Source of the DNA: Mesorhizobium sp.
GTDB lineage: Bacteria > Pseudomonadota > Alphaproteobacteria > Rhizobiales > Rhizobiaceae
Assembly (NCBI RefSeq): GCF_004963255.1
Contig: NZ_SUGA01000007.1
Coordinates: 1-64,000 of the forward strand
Reading direction: 5' to 3'
DNA: 64,000 nucleotides
Part shown: positions 55,866 to 64,000 of the stretch, in pieces
How positions within the stretch are numbered: the stretch's first letter is position 1
Layout of the letters: each line of letters opens with the position of its first letter
Made by a program: the position numbers and the translations under genes
The notes under the pieces: generated by a model
Seen by the model: only the letters and a program-made list of their open reading frames with translations
What the model was told of the DNA's origin: nothing
Database searches by the model: none

Positions 55866-56972
55866 ATGGCCGAAATCCGTGTTCAGAACCTAAGGAAAGC
55901 CTTCGGCGCCTTCGTCGCCGTGCAGGATTCCAATTTCGTCGTCGAGGACGGCGAATTCTTCGTCATGCTCGGGCCGTCCGGCTGCGGCAAGACGACGACG
56001 CTGCGCATGATCGCCGGCCTCGAACTGCCGACCGGCGGCAAAATCCTGCTCGGCGGCGAGGACGTGACCATGCGCCGGGCGCGCGAGCGCGACATCGCCT
56101 TCGTCTTCCAGCTCTTCGCGCTCTACCCGCATATGAATGTGCGCAAGAACATCGGCTTTCCGCTGCTGGCGCAGGGCATGCCGGCCGCCGAAATCCGAAG
56201 CCGCGTCGAGGAAACCGCGAAGCTGTTGCGCATCGACCACCTGCTCGACAAATCCGTCTCCGGCCTTGCCGGCGGCGACCGCCAGCGCGTCGCGCTCGGC
56301 CGCGCCATCGTGCGGCGGCCGAAATGTTTTCTTATGGACGAGCCGCTGGGGACCCTCGACACCGAGTTCCGCGATCTGATGGTGCATGAGCTGCGCGAGC
56401 TGCACAACCGCATCCACGCAACGACCGTCTATGTCACGCATGACCAGATGGAAGCGATGTCGATGGCCGACAAGATCGCGGTGATGAACCACGGCGTCAT
56501 CGAACAGTTCGGCACACCGCGCGAGATCTACGACCGGCCGGCGACCATGTTCGTCGCCGATTTCATCGGCTCGCCGCCGATGAATTTCCTGAAATTCGGC
56601 GGCGGGCTCGCCAAGGGCGCGAAGGAGATCGTCGTTCAGGGCGCCAAGGTTGCGGTGCCGGAAGTGCGCGAGGACGTCGCGCCCGCCGACATGGCGCTCG
56701 GCATCCGGCCCGAGCACATCCGCTTCGACGACGGCTCGAAGCTGCGCGGCGCGATCTATGGCACGGAATATCTCGGCACCACGCAGATCGTCGCTGTCGA
56801 GACGGCCGATGGCATCATCAAGGCGAGGGTGCCGGCCGGCATCCATCTCAGCCCCGGCGAGCAGGTCGGGCTGACGCTGAGCAGCGCGCGGCTGTCGCTG
56901 TTCGAGAAGGGTTCCGGACGCGCGGTAAGGACCGCCATGCATGATCAGGCAGCGGAGGCGCGCCATGGCTGA
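55866..56972 (+). CDS. ABC transporter ATPase 1, divergent signature motif
   Basis: 368 residues, sugar-importer (UgpC/MalK) type. Walker A GPSGCGKTT, Walker B FLMDEPLGTLD and switch His in YVTHDQMEA are normal. The signature loop is LAGGDRQRVALGRA instead of LSGGQ. The C-terminal region is an OB-fold/TOBE regulatory domain (MALGIRPEHIRFDDG). It ends overlapping the next ATPase start. Confidence 0.95.
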   Translation: MAEIRVQNLRKAFGAFVAVQDSNFVVEDGEFFVMLGPSGCGKTTTLRMIAGLELPTGGKILLGGEDVTMRRARERDIAFVFQLFALYPHMNVRKNIGFPLLAQGMPAAEIRSRVEETAKLLRIDHLLDKSVSGLAGGDRQRVALGRAIVRRPKCFLMDEPLGTLDTEFRDLMVHELRELHNRIHATTVYVTHDQMEAMSMADKIAVMNHGVIEQFGTPREIYDRPATMFVADFIGSPPMNFLKFGGGLAKGAKEIVVQGAKVAVPEVREDVAPADMALGIRPEHIRFDDGSKLRGAIYGTEYLGTTQIVAVETADGIIKARVPAGIHLSPGEQVGLTLSSARLSLFEKGSGRAVRTAMHDQAAEARHG

Positions 56973-57978
56973 TGTCCGTATCCAGGGCGTGACCAAGAGT
57001 TTCGGCGACACCGTCGCGATCAACGATCTCGACCTCACGATCAAGGACGGCGAATTCGTCGTGCTGCTCGGGCCGACCGGCGCCGGCAAGACGACGACGT
57101 TGAGGCTGATCGCCGGGCTGGAGCGGCCGGACAGCGGCACGATCCATATCGGCGGTCACGACGCGACAACGCTGTCGCCGGCCGAACGCGACACCGCCTT
57201 CGTCTTCCAGCAATATTCGCTCTACCCGCATCTGTCAGTGTTCGACAACCTGGCCTTCCCGCTGCGCTCGCCGGCGCGGCGGTTTCCGGAGGAGGCGGTG
57301 CGCCGCCGTGTCGAGGAGGTGGCGCGCATGGTGCGCATCGACCACAAGCTCGACAACCGCTCGACGAAGCTGTCGGGCGGCGAGATGCAGCGCGTCGCCA
57401 TCGGCCGCGCGCTGGTGCGCAAGCCGGCGATCTACCTGATGGACGAGCCGCTGTCGTCGCTCGACGCCAAGCTGCGCGCCGATCTCCGGCTCGAGCTGAA
57501 GCGCATTCAGTCCGAGCTCGGCGCCACCATGCTCTATGTCACGCACGACCAGATCGAGGCGATGACCATGGCCGACCGCATCGGCATCCTCGCCGACGGC
57601 GTGCTGGTCCAGATCGGCACGCCGCGCGCAATCTATTCCGAGCCGGCAAACCTGCATGTCGCGGCTCGCCTCGGCCAGCCGGCGATCAACCTCCTGCCGG
57701 CCGGGCTCCTGCCCGACGGCGGCGCGCCGGCCGGAACGAAAACGATCGGCGCCCGCACCGAGCATCTGGCGATCGAGAAGGCGATGAACGGTCATGCCGA
57801 CGGCGTCGTCGACTGGGTCGAGCATCTCGGCGACCAGAACCACCTGCATGTGACGGTGGGGGCGAAGAAGCTGGTGACGCTGACCGATCCAGACACGCCC
57901 TTAGCCAAGGGGGACAAGGTGACGATCCGCTACATCGCGCCGCTCTATTTCGGCTCGGACGGGCAGAGATTGATGTAG
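56965..57978 (+). CDS. ABC transporter ATPase 2
   Basis: 337 residues, MalK-like. Walker A GPTGAGKTT, signature LSGGEMQRVAIGRA, Walker B YLMDEPLSSLD, and a TOBE C-terminus (GARTEHLAIE). Its signature is near-canonical, unlike ATPase 1, so the two would form a heterodimer with unequal sites. Start ATG 56965 follows GCGGAGGCG and overlaps ATPase 1 by eight bases. Confidence 0.95.
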   Translation: MADVRIQGVTKSFGDTVAINDLDLTIKDGEFVVLLGPTGAGKTTTLRLIAGLERPDSGTIHIGGHDATTLSPAERDTAFVFQQYSLYPHLSVFDNLAFPLRSPARRFPEEAVRRRVEEVARMVRIDHKLDNRSTKLSGGEMQRVAIGRALVRKPAIYLMDEPLSSLDAKLRADLRLELKRIQSELGATMLYVTHDQIEAMTMADRIGILADGVLVQIGTPRAIYSEPANLHVAARLGQPAINLLPAGLLPDGGAPAGTKTIGARTEHLAIEKAMNGHADGVVDWVEHLGDQNHLHVTVGAKKLVTLTDPDTPLAKGDKVTIRYIAPLYFGSDGQRLM

Positions 57979-58056
57979 CGGGGGACTGATGTAGCCGCGA
58001 CGCCCCATATTTTCGCACACCGATTGACGGCCGCAGATACGGACTGGACGAAATCC

Positions 58057-59697
58057 ATGAAGCACTTTTTCAACCGCAAGGACACGATCGTCACCGAGGC
58101 GCTCGACGGCTTCCTCGCCACGGCGGGATCGGGCGCGCTCGCCCGCCTCGACGGCTATCCCGAGATCAAGGTCGTGCTGCGCGCCGACTGGGACAAGACG
58201 AAAGTGGCCGTTGTTTCGGGCGGCGGCGCCGGGCATGAACCCTCGCATGCCGGCTTCGTCGGCGCCGGCATGCTGACGGCGGCCGTCTCCGGCGAGATCT
58301 TCGCCTCGCCGAGCGTCGAGGCGGTGCTGGCGGCGATCCGCGCCACGACCGGGCCCGCCGGCTGCCTGCTGATCGTCAAGAACTACACCGGCGACCGGCT
58401 GAATTTCGGACTGGCGGCGGAGAAGGCGCGTGCCGAAGGTCTCGCGGTCGAGATGGTGATCGTCGCCGACGACATCGCCTTGCCGGACATCGCACAGCCG
58501 CGCGGCGTTGCCGGCACGCTGTTCGTGCACAAGATCGCCGGGCACCTGTCGGAATCCGGCCATGACCTGGCATCGGTTGCCGCGGCGGCGCGTGCGGCGG
58601 CCAAGGACATCGTTTCGCTCGGCATCTCGCTCTCCTCCTGCTCGATCCCCGGACAGGCGCATGAGGAGCGCTTCGGCGCTGAGGATGGCGAGCTCGGACT
58701 CGGCATCCATGGCGAACCCGGCGTCGAGCGCATCGCCCTGGAGGCCGCCAGCAAGCTGGTCGCCATCATGGCGGAACGCCTCGCCGCGCGGCTCGATCCG
58801 CACAGCCGCTATGCGCTTTTGATCAACAATCTCGGATCGGTGCCGCCGCTTGAAATGTCGCTGATCGCGAATGCCGTGCTGTCTTCGTCGCTGGCAAAGG
58901 CGGTGGCGCTGACGATCGGGCCCGGGCACCTGATGACGGCGCTCAACATGAACGGCTTCTCGCTGTCGCTGATCAAGCTGGATGCGGAACGCGAGAAAGC
59001 GCTGCTGGCGCCCGTCGGCCCGCATGCCTGGCTGCCGGCAAAGCCGGTTCGCGCACCGGTCGTGGTGGCGATGGCCAAGCCTGCCAGCGGCACAGCCACG
59101 AAGCCCGCCAGCCGCGAGGCGGCCGCCGAGCGGCTGATCAAGGCCGTCTGCCAGAAGCTGATCGCGCTCGAAGAGCCGCTCAACGCGCTCGACGCCAAGG
59201 CTGGCGACGGCGACACCGGCTCGACCGTGGCGACCGGGGCTCGCAGCATTCTCGAGCGCATCGATGCGCTGCCGCTTGCCGACAGGGCCGCAACCGCTGC
59301 CGCGATCGGCGATGCGCTCGGCACCTCGATGGGCGGTTCCAGCGGCGTGCTGCTGTCGATCTTCTTCACCGCAGCCTCGCAATCGCTCGGCAGCGGCGCC
59401 TCGCTCAGCAAGGCCTTGGTCGCCGGTCTCGACCGGATGACCTTCTATGGGGGCGCCAAGGTCGGCGACCGGACCATGGTCGATGCGCTCGAGCCGGCGC
59501 TGAAAGCCCTCGACGCTAGCGGCCCGGAAGCGGCCGCCAAGGCGGCGCGGCAGGGCGCCGAGGCGACCGCCGGGATGCAGAAAGCAAAGGCCGGCCGTTC
59601 CGCCTATATCGGCAGGCAACTCGACAGCGCCGATCCGGGCGCCTTCGCGGTCGCCGAAGTTTTCGCTGCCGTGGCGGCGCTGTTCGCCCCGGCATGA
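58057..59697 (+). CDS. ATP-type dihydroxyacetone kinase, fused DhaK-DhaL
   Basis: 546 residues. The DhaK domain (residues 1-330) has VVSGGGAGHEPSHAGFVG and LGLGIHGEPGVERI, whose His forms the covalent hemiaminal with DHA. The DhaL domain (residues 360-546) carries KAGDGDTGSTVATGARSIL, the form found in ATP-dependent kinases such as Citrobacter DHAK, and GGSSGVLLSIFF. It converts DHA (or glyceraldehyde) to DHAP using ATP. ATG 58057 gives the normal N-terminus; an in-frame TTG 11 codons upstream is weaker. Confidence 0.93.
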   Translation: MKHFFNRKDTIVTEALDGFLATAGSGALARLDGYPEIKVVLRADWDKTKVAVVSGGGAGHEPSHAGFVGAGMLTAAVSGEIFASPSVEAVLAAIRATTGPAGCLLIVKNYTGDRLNFGLAAEKARAEGLAVEMVIVADDIALPDIAQPRGVAGTLFVHKIAGHLSESGHDLASVAAAARAAAKDIVSLGISLSSCSIPGQAHEERFGAEDGELGLGIHGEPGVERIALEAASKLVAIMAERLAARLDPHSRYALLINNLGSVPPLEMSLIANAVLSSSLAKAVALTIGPGHLMTALNMNGFSLSLIKLDAEREKALLAPVGPHAWLPAKPVRAPVVVAMAKPASGTATKPASREAAAERLIKAVCQKLIALEEPLNALDAKAGDGDTGSTVATGARSILERIDALPLADRAATAAAIGDALGTSMGGSSGVLLSIFFTAASQSLGSGASLSKALVAGLDRMTFYGGAKVGDRTMVDALEPALKALDASGPEAAAKAARQGAEATAGMQKAKAGRSAYIGRQLDSADPGAFAVAEVFAAVAALFAPA

Positions 59698-59707
59698 AGG
59701 ACGGACG

Positions 59708-60307
59708 ATGGCCGCGACCGATTTCTCCAGACTGATCACGGCGGCGGCCGATACGATCGCGGCGCATGCCGATGAATTGACCGCGCTCGACCAGGCGATC
59801 GGCGACGGCGACCATGGGCTGAACATGAAGCGCGGCTTCGAGGCGGTGCGCGCCGAGGCGGACATCTTTTCAGCGAAGCCGCTGCCCGAAGCGCTGAAAG
59901 CGGTGGGTACCAAGCTGGTGATGACCGTGGGCGGCGCCTCCGGCCCTCTGTTCGGCACGTTGTTCATGGCGCTCGGCAAGGACCTGCCGGCGGCACCCGA
60001 TAGAGACGGACTGACGGCGGCGTTCGGCAAGGCGATCGAGGCGGTTGCCGCGCGCGGCAAATCGCAGCCGGGACAAAAAACCATGCTCGACGTGCTGCAG
60101 CCGGTGTATGAGGCGCTGGCGCAGGGCAAGACGGCCGGCGAGATCGCCGACGCAGCCGACAAGGCGGCGGAGGCCACCGTGCCGATGAAGGCCCTGCGCG
60201 GGCGCGCTTCCTTCCTGGGCGAGCGCTCGATCGGGCATATGGACGCCGGAGCGCGCTCGACCGCGCTTCTGGTGCGCGCGGTCGCGGAAGCGATAGAGGG
60301 CAATTGA
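59708..60307 (+). CDS. dhaL: PTS-type dihydroxyacetone kinase ADP-binding subunit DhaL
   Basis: 199 residues. The nucleotide motif is AIGDGDHGLNMKRGFEAV: the GD-DHG-N form of phosphotransferase-dependent DhaL, which keeps a tightly bound ADP that is rephosphorylated by DhaM. GGASGPLFGTLFMAL and KSQPGQKTMLDVLQPVYEAL complete the domain. It is distinct from the fused DhaL domain upstream. The stop overlaps the dhaM start (TGATG). Confidence 0.93.
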   Translation: MAATDFSRLITAAADTIAAHADELTALDQAIGDGDHGLNMKRGFEAVRAEADIFSAKPLPEALKAVGTKLVMTVGGASGPLFGTLFMALGKDLPAAPDRDGLTAAFGKAIEAVAARGKSQPGQKTMLDVLQPVYEALAQGKTAGEIADAADKAAEATVPMKALRGRASFLGERSIGHMDAGARSTALLVRAVAEAIEGN

Positions 60308-60696
60308 TGAGCAATGTCGGTATCGTCATCGTGTCGCATTCGCCCCTCGTCGCCGAGGGCACGGCCGACATGGTGCGCCAGATGGTGGGCGACGAAGTGC
60401 CGCTTGCATGGTGCGGCGGAAACGGCCATGGCGGGCTCGGCACCAGCGTCGAGGCGATCATGGGCGCGATCGACAAGGCCTGGTCGGAAGCGGGCGTCGC
60501 CATCTTGGTGGATCTCGGCGGCGCCGAGACCAACTCGGAGATGGCGGTCGAGATGATCGGCGAGCCGCGCTCGCACAAGATCGTGGTCTGCAACGCGCCG
60601 ATCGTCGAAGGCGCGGTGATGGCCGCGACCGAATCCTCCGGCGGCGCCTCGCTCAAGGAAGTGGTGGCGACGGCGCATGAACTGTCGCCGTCGTGA
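60307..60696 (+). CDS. dhaM: PTS-type DHA kinase phosphotransfer subunit DhaM (EIIA domain only)
   Basis: 129 residues. EIIA-mannose fold with the phospho-His in GIVIVSHSPLVAEG and the VDLGGAETNSEMAVEMIG loop. In E. coli DhaM is a fusion of EIIA, HPr and part of EI; here only the EIIA part is present, and HPr and EI follow as separate genes. Phosphate would pass from HPr to DhaM to DhaL-ADP. Confidence 0.92.
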   Translation: MSNVGIVIVSHSPLVAEGTADMVRQMVGDEVPLAWCGGNGHGGLGTSVEAIMGAIDKAWSEAGVAILVDLGGAETNSEMAVEMIGEPRSHKIVVCNAPIVEGAVMAATESSGGASLKEVVATAHELSPS

Positions 60697-60715
60697 ACGA
60701 ACGGGAACCGACTGA

Positions 60716-61018
60716 ATGTCCGCATCCGCCGAAGCAACGGTCCTGATCACCCACGCGGTGGGCCTGCATGCGCGCCCTTCGGTGAAGTTCACCAAGCTCG
60801 CCAAGACGTTCGCGGCCGAGGTGGAGGTGGCAGTGGCAGCCAACGGCCCCTGGTTCGACGCCAAGAGCATCGTCAAGGTGATGGCGGCGAAGGCGCCGAA
60901 AGGGACCATGCTGCATATCCGCGCCAGGGGCGACGGCGCGACCCAGGCGGTGAAAGCGCTGGTCGATCTGGTGCAGCGCGATTTCGACGAGGATGCGGAT
61001 CATGCCCGGTCCGCTTGA
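60716..61018 (+). CDS. HPr-family phosphocarrier dedicated to the DHA operon
   Basis: 100 residues. The active His is in THAVGLHARPSVKFT, and the KSIVKVMAAKAPKGTML segment follows, with a Ser in the position of the HPr regulatory serine. It lies directly between dhaM and the enzyme I gene, so it is probably a private HPr rather than the PTS-Ntr Npr. The C-terminus has a short acidic tail (DEDADHARSA). Confidence 0.92.
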   Translation: MSASAEATVLITHAVGLHARPSVKFTKLAKTFAAEVEVAVAANGPWFDAKSIVKVMAAKAPKGTMLHIRARGDGATQAVKALVDLVQRDFDEDADHARSA

Positions 61019-61029
61019 AACGGATCCGC

Positions 61030-62625
61030 ATGTCCGTGGGAAACCGGGTCATGCGGATTGAGGGTATCCCCGCCTCTCCCGGTTATGCCGAAGGTCCGCT
61101 TTTCGACCTCGACCAGCCTCCGGTCAGCTACAAGGCCAAGGCGAGCGTCGGGGAAGAACAAGCCGCACTGGTGAGCGCAATCGGCAAGGCCGTCGGTCGG
61201 CTGGCGGTTCTGATCGAAACCGCCGATGGCGACGCCGCCGGCATCCTCGAATTCCACATCGCCATGCTGGAGGACGATGCATTGAGGGGTCCGGCCCTGG
61301 CGGCGATCGGCTCAGGGCAGCCGGCGGACGCCGCCTGGCGCGCGGCGCTCGACCGTGAGATCGCCGGCTACGAAGCGTCGGACCAGGACTATTTCCGCGC
61401 TCGCGCTGCCGATCTGCGCGACATCCGCGACCAGGTGCTGCGGGCGCTGAGCGAGGATGGCGAGGCTGCGGCGCCTCCGGGCGCGATCCTCCATGGCGAG
61501 GACATCGCGCCGACGCGCTTCCTCGAAACCGATTGGAGCAAGGGCGGCGGCATCGCGCTGCAGCGCGGCAGCACGGCCAGCCATGTCGCGATGCTGGCTC
61601 GCTCGCGCGGCGTGCCTATGATCGTCGGTCTCGGCGCCTTGGCCGCACCGCCCACGGGTGACGCGCTGCTCGATGCCGAGCATGGCGCGATCATTTTCTC
61701 ACCGTCGCCGGCCGAGGTCGAAACCTTCCGCCAATCGGCCTCCTCCTTCGCCGATCGCCAGGGCGCGGCGAAGACATTCCTGACGGCGCCGGCCGTGACT
61801 AAGGCCGGCACCGCGGTGCGCGTGCAGGTCAACATCGCCTACCCTTCCGATGTCGAAGGCATCGATATCGAGACCTGCGACGGCGTCGGCCTGATGCGAA
61901 CGGAATTCCTGTTCGGCAAGACACTGCCGGACGAGGAGACGCAATACCACGCCTACCGCAAGGTGCTGGAATGGGCCGGCGGCAAGCCGGTGACCATCCG
62001 CACCGTGGACGCCGGCGGCGACAAGCCAGTGCCGGGTTTCACCGTCGAGGAGACCAATCCGTTTCTCGGCCTGCGTGGCATCAGGCTGTCGCTCAAGCGG
62101 CTGGATATCTTCCGCGTGCAGATCCGGGCATTGCTGCGCGCCGCCATCCACGGCAATCTGAGGGTGATGTTCCCGATGATCGCAACGCCTGACGAATACG
62201 GCCAAGCTGCCGCGCTGTTCGCGCAGGAACAGGCCGCGCTTGTCGCGCAGGACGTAGCGCACAAGCTGCCGCCGCTCGGCATCATGGTCGAGGTGCCGTC
62301 GGTGGCGCTGGCGCCGGAGGATTTCGCCGACGTCGCCTTCTTCTCCATCGGCTCCAACGACCTGACGCAATATGTGATGGCGGCCGCGCGGGACAACGCG
62401 GCGGTCGCACATCTCAATTCCGTTCGCCAGCCGGCGGTGCTGCGGCTGATCGCGGCGGTTGCCGCGTTCGGACTGGAGAAGGGAATTCCAGTCAGCCTCT
62501 GCGGCGATGCCGGTGGCGACCCTGAAACCATCCCGGCGCTGCTCGCGGCCGGTTTGCGCGACCTCTCAGTCGCCCCTGCTCAACTGGCGACGGCCAAGGC
62601 GGCCATCGCGGACGTTGCGGTGTAG
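61030..62625 (+). CDS. PTS enzyme I (PEP-protein phosphotransferase) of the DHA operon
   Basis: 531 residues. N-terminal GIPASPGYAEGPLF, phospho-His in GSTASHVAMLARSRGVPMIVG, PEP-site segments GLMRTEFLF and RTVDAGGDKP, NPFLGLRGIRLSL, and the C-terminal SLCGDAGGDPETIPALLAAG with the conserved Cys. It takes phosphate from PEP and passes it to the neighbouring HPr. It lacks the GAF domain of PtsP, so it is not the nitrogen-PTS enzyme. Start may be 61030 or 61051. Confidence 0.93.
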   Translation: MSVGNRVMRIEGIPASPGYAEGPLFDLDQPPVSYKAKASVGEEQAALVSAIGKAVGRLAVLIETADGDAAGILEFHIAMLEDDALRGPALAAIGSGQPADAAWRAALDREIAGYEASDQDYFRARAADLRDIRDQVLRALSEDGEAAAPPGAILHGEDIAPTRFLETDWSKGGGIALQRGSTASHVAMLARSRGVPMIVGLGALAAPPTGDALLDAEHGAIIFSPSPAEVETFRQSASSFADRQGAAKTFLTAPAVTKAGTAVRVQVNIAYPSDVEGIDIETCDGVGLMRTEFLFGKTLPDEETQYHAYRKVLEWAGGKPVTIRTVDAGGDKPVPGFTVEETNPFLGLRGIRLSLKRLDIFRVQIRALLRAAIHGNLRVMFPMIATPDEYGQAAALFAQEQAALVAQDVAHKLPPLGIMVEVPSVALAPEDFADVAFFSIGSNDLTQYVMAAARDNAAVAHLNSVRQPAVLRLIAAVAAFGLEKGIPVSLCGDAGGDPETIPALLAAGLRDLSVAPAQLATAKAAIADVAV

Positions 62626-62638
62626 GGGCATGGCCAGG

Positions 62639-63061
62639 ATGGAAAGAATACCGGAAGCAGGCTCGGAAGAGGCAATCCGCGCCTACAAGACGATCCTGTC
62701 GCAGGTCATCGACCAGCGCCCGTCCGGCATGCGCCAGCGCCTGGCCGACGCGCTCGGCAAGCACCGCAGCTTCGTCACGCAGATCTCCAGCCCCGCCTAT
62801 ACGATCCCGATCCCGTCAAAGCATCTGCCTTCCATCTTTTCCGTCTGCCATTTCAGCCAGGCCGAGCGCGACCAGTTCATGGCCGCCTATCACCAGGCGC
62901 ATCCTGGCAAGGCGCCCGCGGCGTCCGGTCCGCGCAGGACGCGACACGTCTCGCTCATCGTGCCGGATTTCGGCGATGACAAACAGAACGCGGCGCTCGA
63001 CCGGGCGATCAACGACTTCATCCAGAAAATAACCAGCATCGCCGGCAAGGGCAGCGGCTGA
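62639..63061 (+). CDS. unrecognised protein inside the DHA kinase operon
   Basis: About 140 residues. The N-terminal half is helical and basic (EEAIRAYKTILSQVIDQRPS, MRQRLADALGKHRSFVTQI), followed by SSPAYTIPIPSKHLPSIFSVCHFS and a tail with RTRHVSLIVPDFGDDKQNAAL. The segment RQRLADALGKHRSFVTQIS looks helix-turn-helix-like, so DNA binding is possible. AGGGG is better spaced to ATG 62639 than to ATG 62630. It lies 13 bp after enzyme I and 31 bp before dhaK, which marks it as an operon member. No family is recognised. Confidence 0.7.
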   Translation: MERIPEAGSEEAIRAYKTILSQVIDQRPSGMRQRLADALGKHRSFVTQISSPAYTIPIPSKHLPSIFSVCHFSQAERDQFMAAYHQAHPGKAPAASGPRRTRHVSLIVPDFGDDKQNAALDRAINDFIQKITSIAGKGSG

Positions 63062-63092
63062 CCTTTGTTGCCGGGCTGTTTGGGAGGACGCC

Positions 63093-64000
63093 ATGAAGAA
63101 ATTTATGAACACCGTGGACACGGTGCTGACCGAAAGCCTCGATGGCTTTGCGGCGGCTCATGCCGATATCCTCGTGCTTGGCGACGACCACAAATTCATC
63201 CGCCGCAAGGAGCTGAAGCCCGGCAAGGTGGCGCTGATCTCGGGCGGCGGCTCCGGCCATGAGCCACTGCATGGCGGCTTTGTCGGCCACGGCATGCTCG
63301 ACGCCGCCTGCCCCGGCCAGGTCTTCACCTCGCCGACGCCCGACCAGATGCTCGCGGCCGTGCAGGCCGTCGACACCGGCGCCGGCTGCCTGTTCATTGT
63401 CAAGAATTACGAAGGCGATGTGATGAATTTCGACATGGCGGCCGAGATGGCGGACGGCGTGCTGCAGGTTGTGACCAATGACGACGTCGCGGTCGAGAAT
63501 TCGTCCTACACGACCGGACGGCGCGGTGTCGCCGGCACGCTGGTGGTGGAAAAGATCGTCGGCGCCGCGGCTGAGCAAGGCATGGCGCTGCCCGCGCTCA
63601 AGGCGCTGGGCGACCGTGTCAACGCCGCGACGCGCTCGATGGGCGTGGCGTTGACCAGCGGTACGGTGCCCGCGGCCGGCAAGCCCACCTTCGAGATCGG
63701 CGACGGCGAGATGGAGTTCGGCGTCGGCATCCATGGCGAGCCCGGCCGGCGGCGCGACGCGCTGAAGAGCGCCGACGCCATCGCCGAGGAGGTCTGCGCG
63801 GCGATCGCCGGCGATTTCGGCGACCGCGCCAAGGGGCCGGCGCTGCTGTTCGTCAACGGCTTCGGCGGCACGCCCTCGATGGAGCTCTACCTGATGTACA
63901 ACAGCGCCCGCAGAATCTTCGAGAGACACGGCGTGACGGTGATCCGCTCCCTCGTCGGCTCCTATGTGACCTCGCTCGACATGGCAGGCTGCTCGATCAC
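63093..64000 (+). CDS. dhaK: PTS-type dihydroxyacetone kinase subunit DhaK (3' end outside window)
   Basis: 302 visible residues, cut by the right edge; E. coli DhaK is 356. ISGGGSGHEPLHGGFVGHGM, CLFIVKNYEGDVMNFDMAAEM, NDDVAVENSSYTTGRRGVAG and FGVGIHGEPGRRRD follow the E. coli PTS-type DhaK closely, including the hemiaminal His. It should work with the separate DhaL and DhaM. GGGAGGA precedes the ATG. Confidence 0.94.
   Translation, partial: MKKFMNTVDTVLTESLDGFAAAHADILVLGDDHKFIRRKELKPGKVALISGGGSGHEPLHGGFVGHGMLDAACPGQVFTSPTPDQMLAAVQAVDTGAGCLFIVKNYEGDVMNFDMAAEMADGVLQVVTNDDVAVENSSYTTGRRGVAGTLVVEKIVGAAAEQGMALPALKALGDRVNAATRSMGVALTSGTVPAAGKPTFEIGDGEMEFGVGIHGEPGRRRDALKSADAIAEEVCAAIAGDFGDRAKGPALLFVNGFGGTPSMELYLMYNSARRIFERHGVTVIRSLVGSYVTSLDMAGCSI

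Noticed and set aside
57901..60909. Long open frame opposite the DHA kinase genes
   Set aside because: It runs through several well-supported genes on the plus strand and has a low-complexity translation.

Overview
The window looks like chromosomal DNA of a Mesorhizobium-like alphaproteobacterium (order Hyphomicrobiales). The signs are high GC, a Porin_2-type porin, an ActS/ActR redox two-component pair next to hrpB, and the gene order malic enzyme - mutS - glnD - murJ - trpS - usp - nfu, which I recall from rhizobial chromosomes. RIME-like palindromic repeats also fit. Genus assignment is an inference. No rRNA, tRNA or CRISPR array was seen. prfC is cut by the left edge and a dhaK gene by the right edge.

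Layout. 1-1.7 kb: prfC and a DUF1127 gene. 1.7-8.4 kb: a possible local regulon made of a secreted protein, a DUF4242 protein, a winged-helix/TPR regulator, an FAD oxidase, two tandem near-identical class II glutamine amidotransferases, a DUF6356 protein and an Lrp regulator. The same 34-bp element with TAAGGAC direct repeats lies upstream of the regulator and upstream of one amidotransferase. 8.7-16 kb: dut, a HAD phosphatase, a PEP-mutase-like enzyme, an EI24/CysZ membrane protein, a DMT exporter, a PfkB sugar/adenosine kinase and an Xre/MbcA-like protein. 16-23.7 kb: porin, malic enzyme, glycosyltransferase, mutS.

23.7-29.6 kb, between mutS and glnD: a TetR-autoregulated pair, an MBL hydrolase, an aldo/keto reductase, and a copper operon (P1B ATPase plus DUF305 protein) behind a textbook CueR-type promoter. 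The CueR/HmrR regulator itself is about 9 kb away at 38.7 kb. 29.8-39.6 kb: glnD, murJ, an inserted vapBC module, trpS, usp, nfu, an L,D-transpeptidase, cueR and a deaminase. 39.7-43.4 kb: a lower-GC patch of small orphan genes with a decayed IS1595-family transposase. It is bracketed by an inverted 23-bp repeat. 43.5-52 kb: mmcB, nhaA, actR/actS, hrpB, a DMT permease and a PIG-L deacetylase.

52.3-64 kb is one long operon: a carbohydrate-type ABC importer (binding protein, two permeases, a small membrane protein, two different ATPases), then dihydroxyacetone (DHA) kinase functions. It encodes an ATP-type fused DhaK-DhaL kinase and also the parts of a PEP-dependent kinase: DhaL, DhaM (EIIA), HPr, enzyme I and a second, PTS-type DhaK. 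An unrecognised 140-residue protein sits between enzyme I and that DhaK. The likely job is uptake of a triose or polyol and its phosphorylation by both ATP- and PEP-driven routes. The substrate is inferred from the kinases only.
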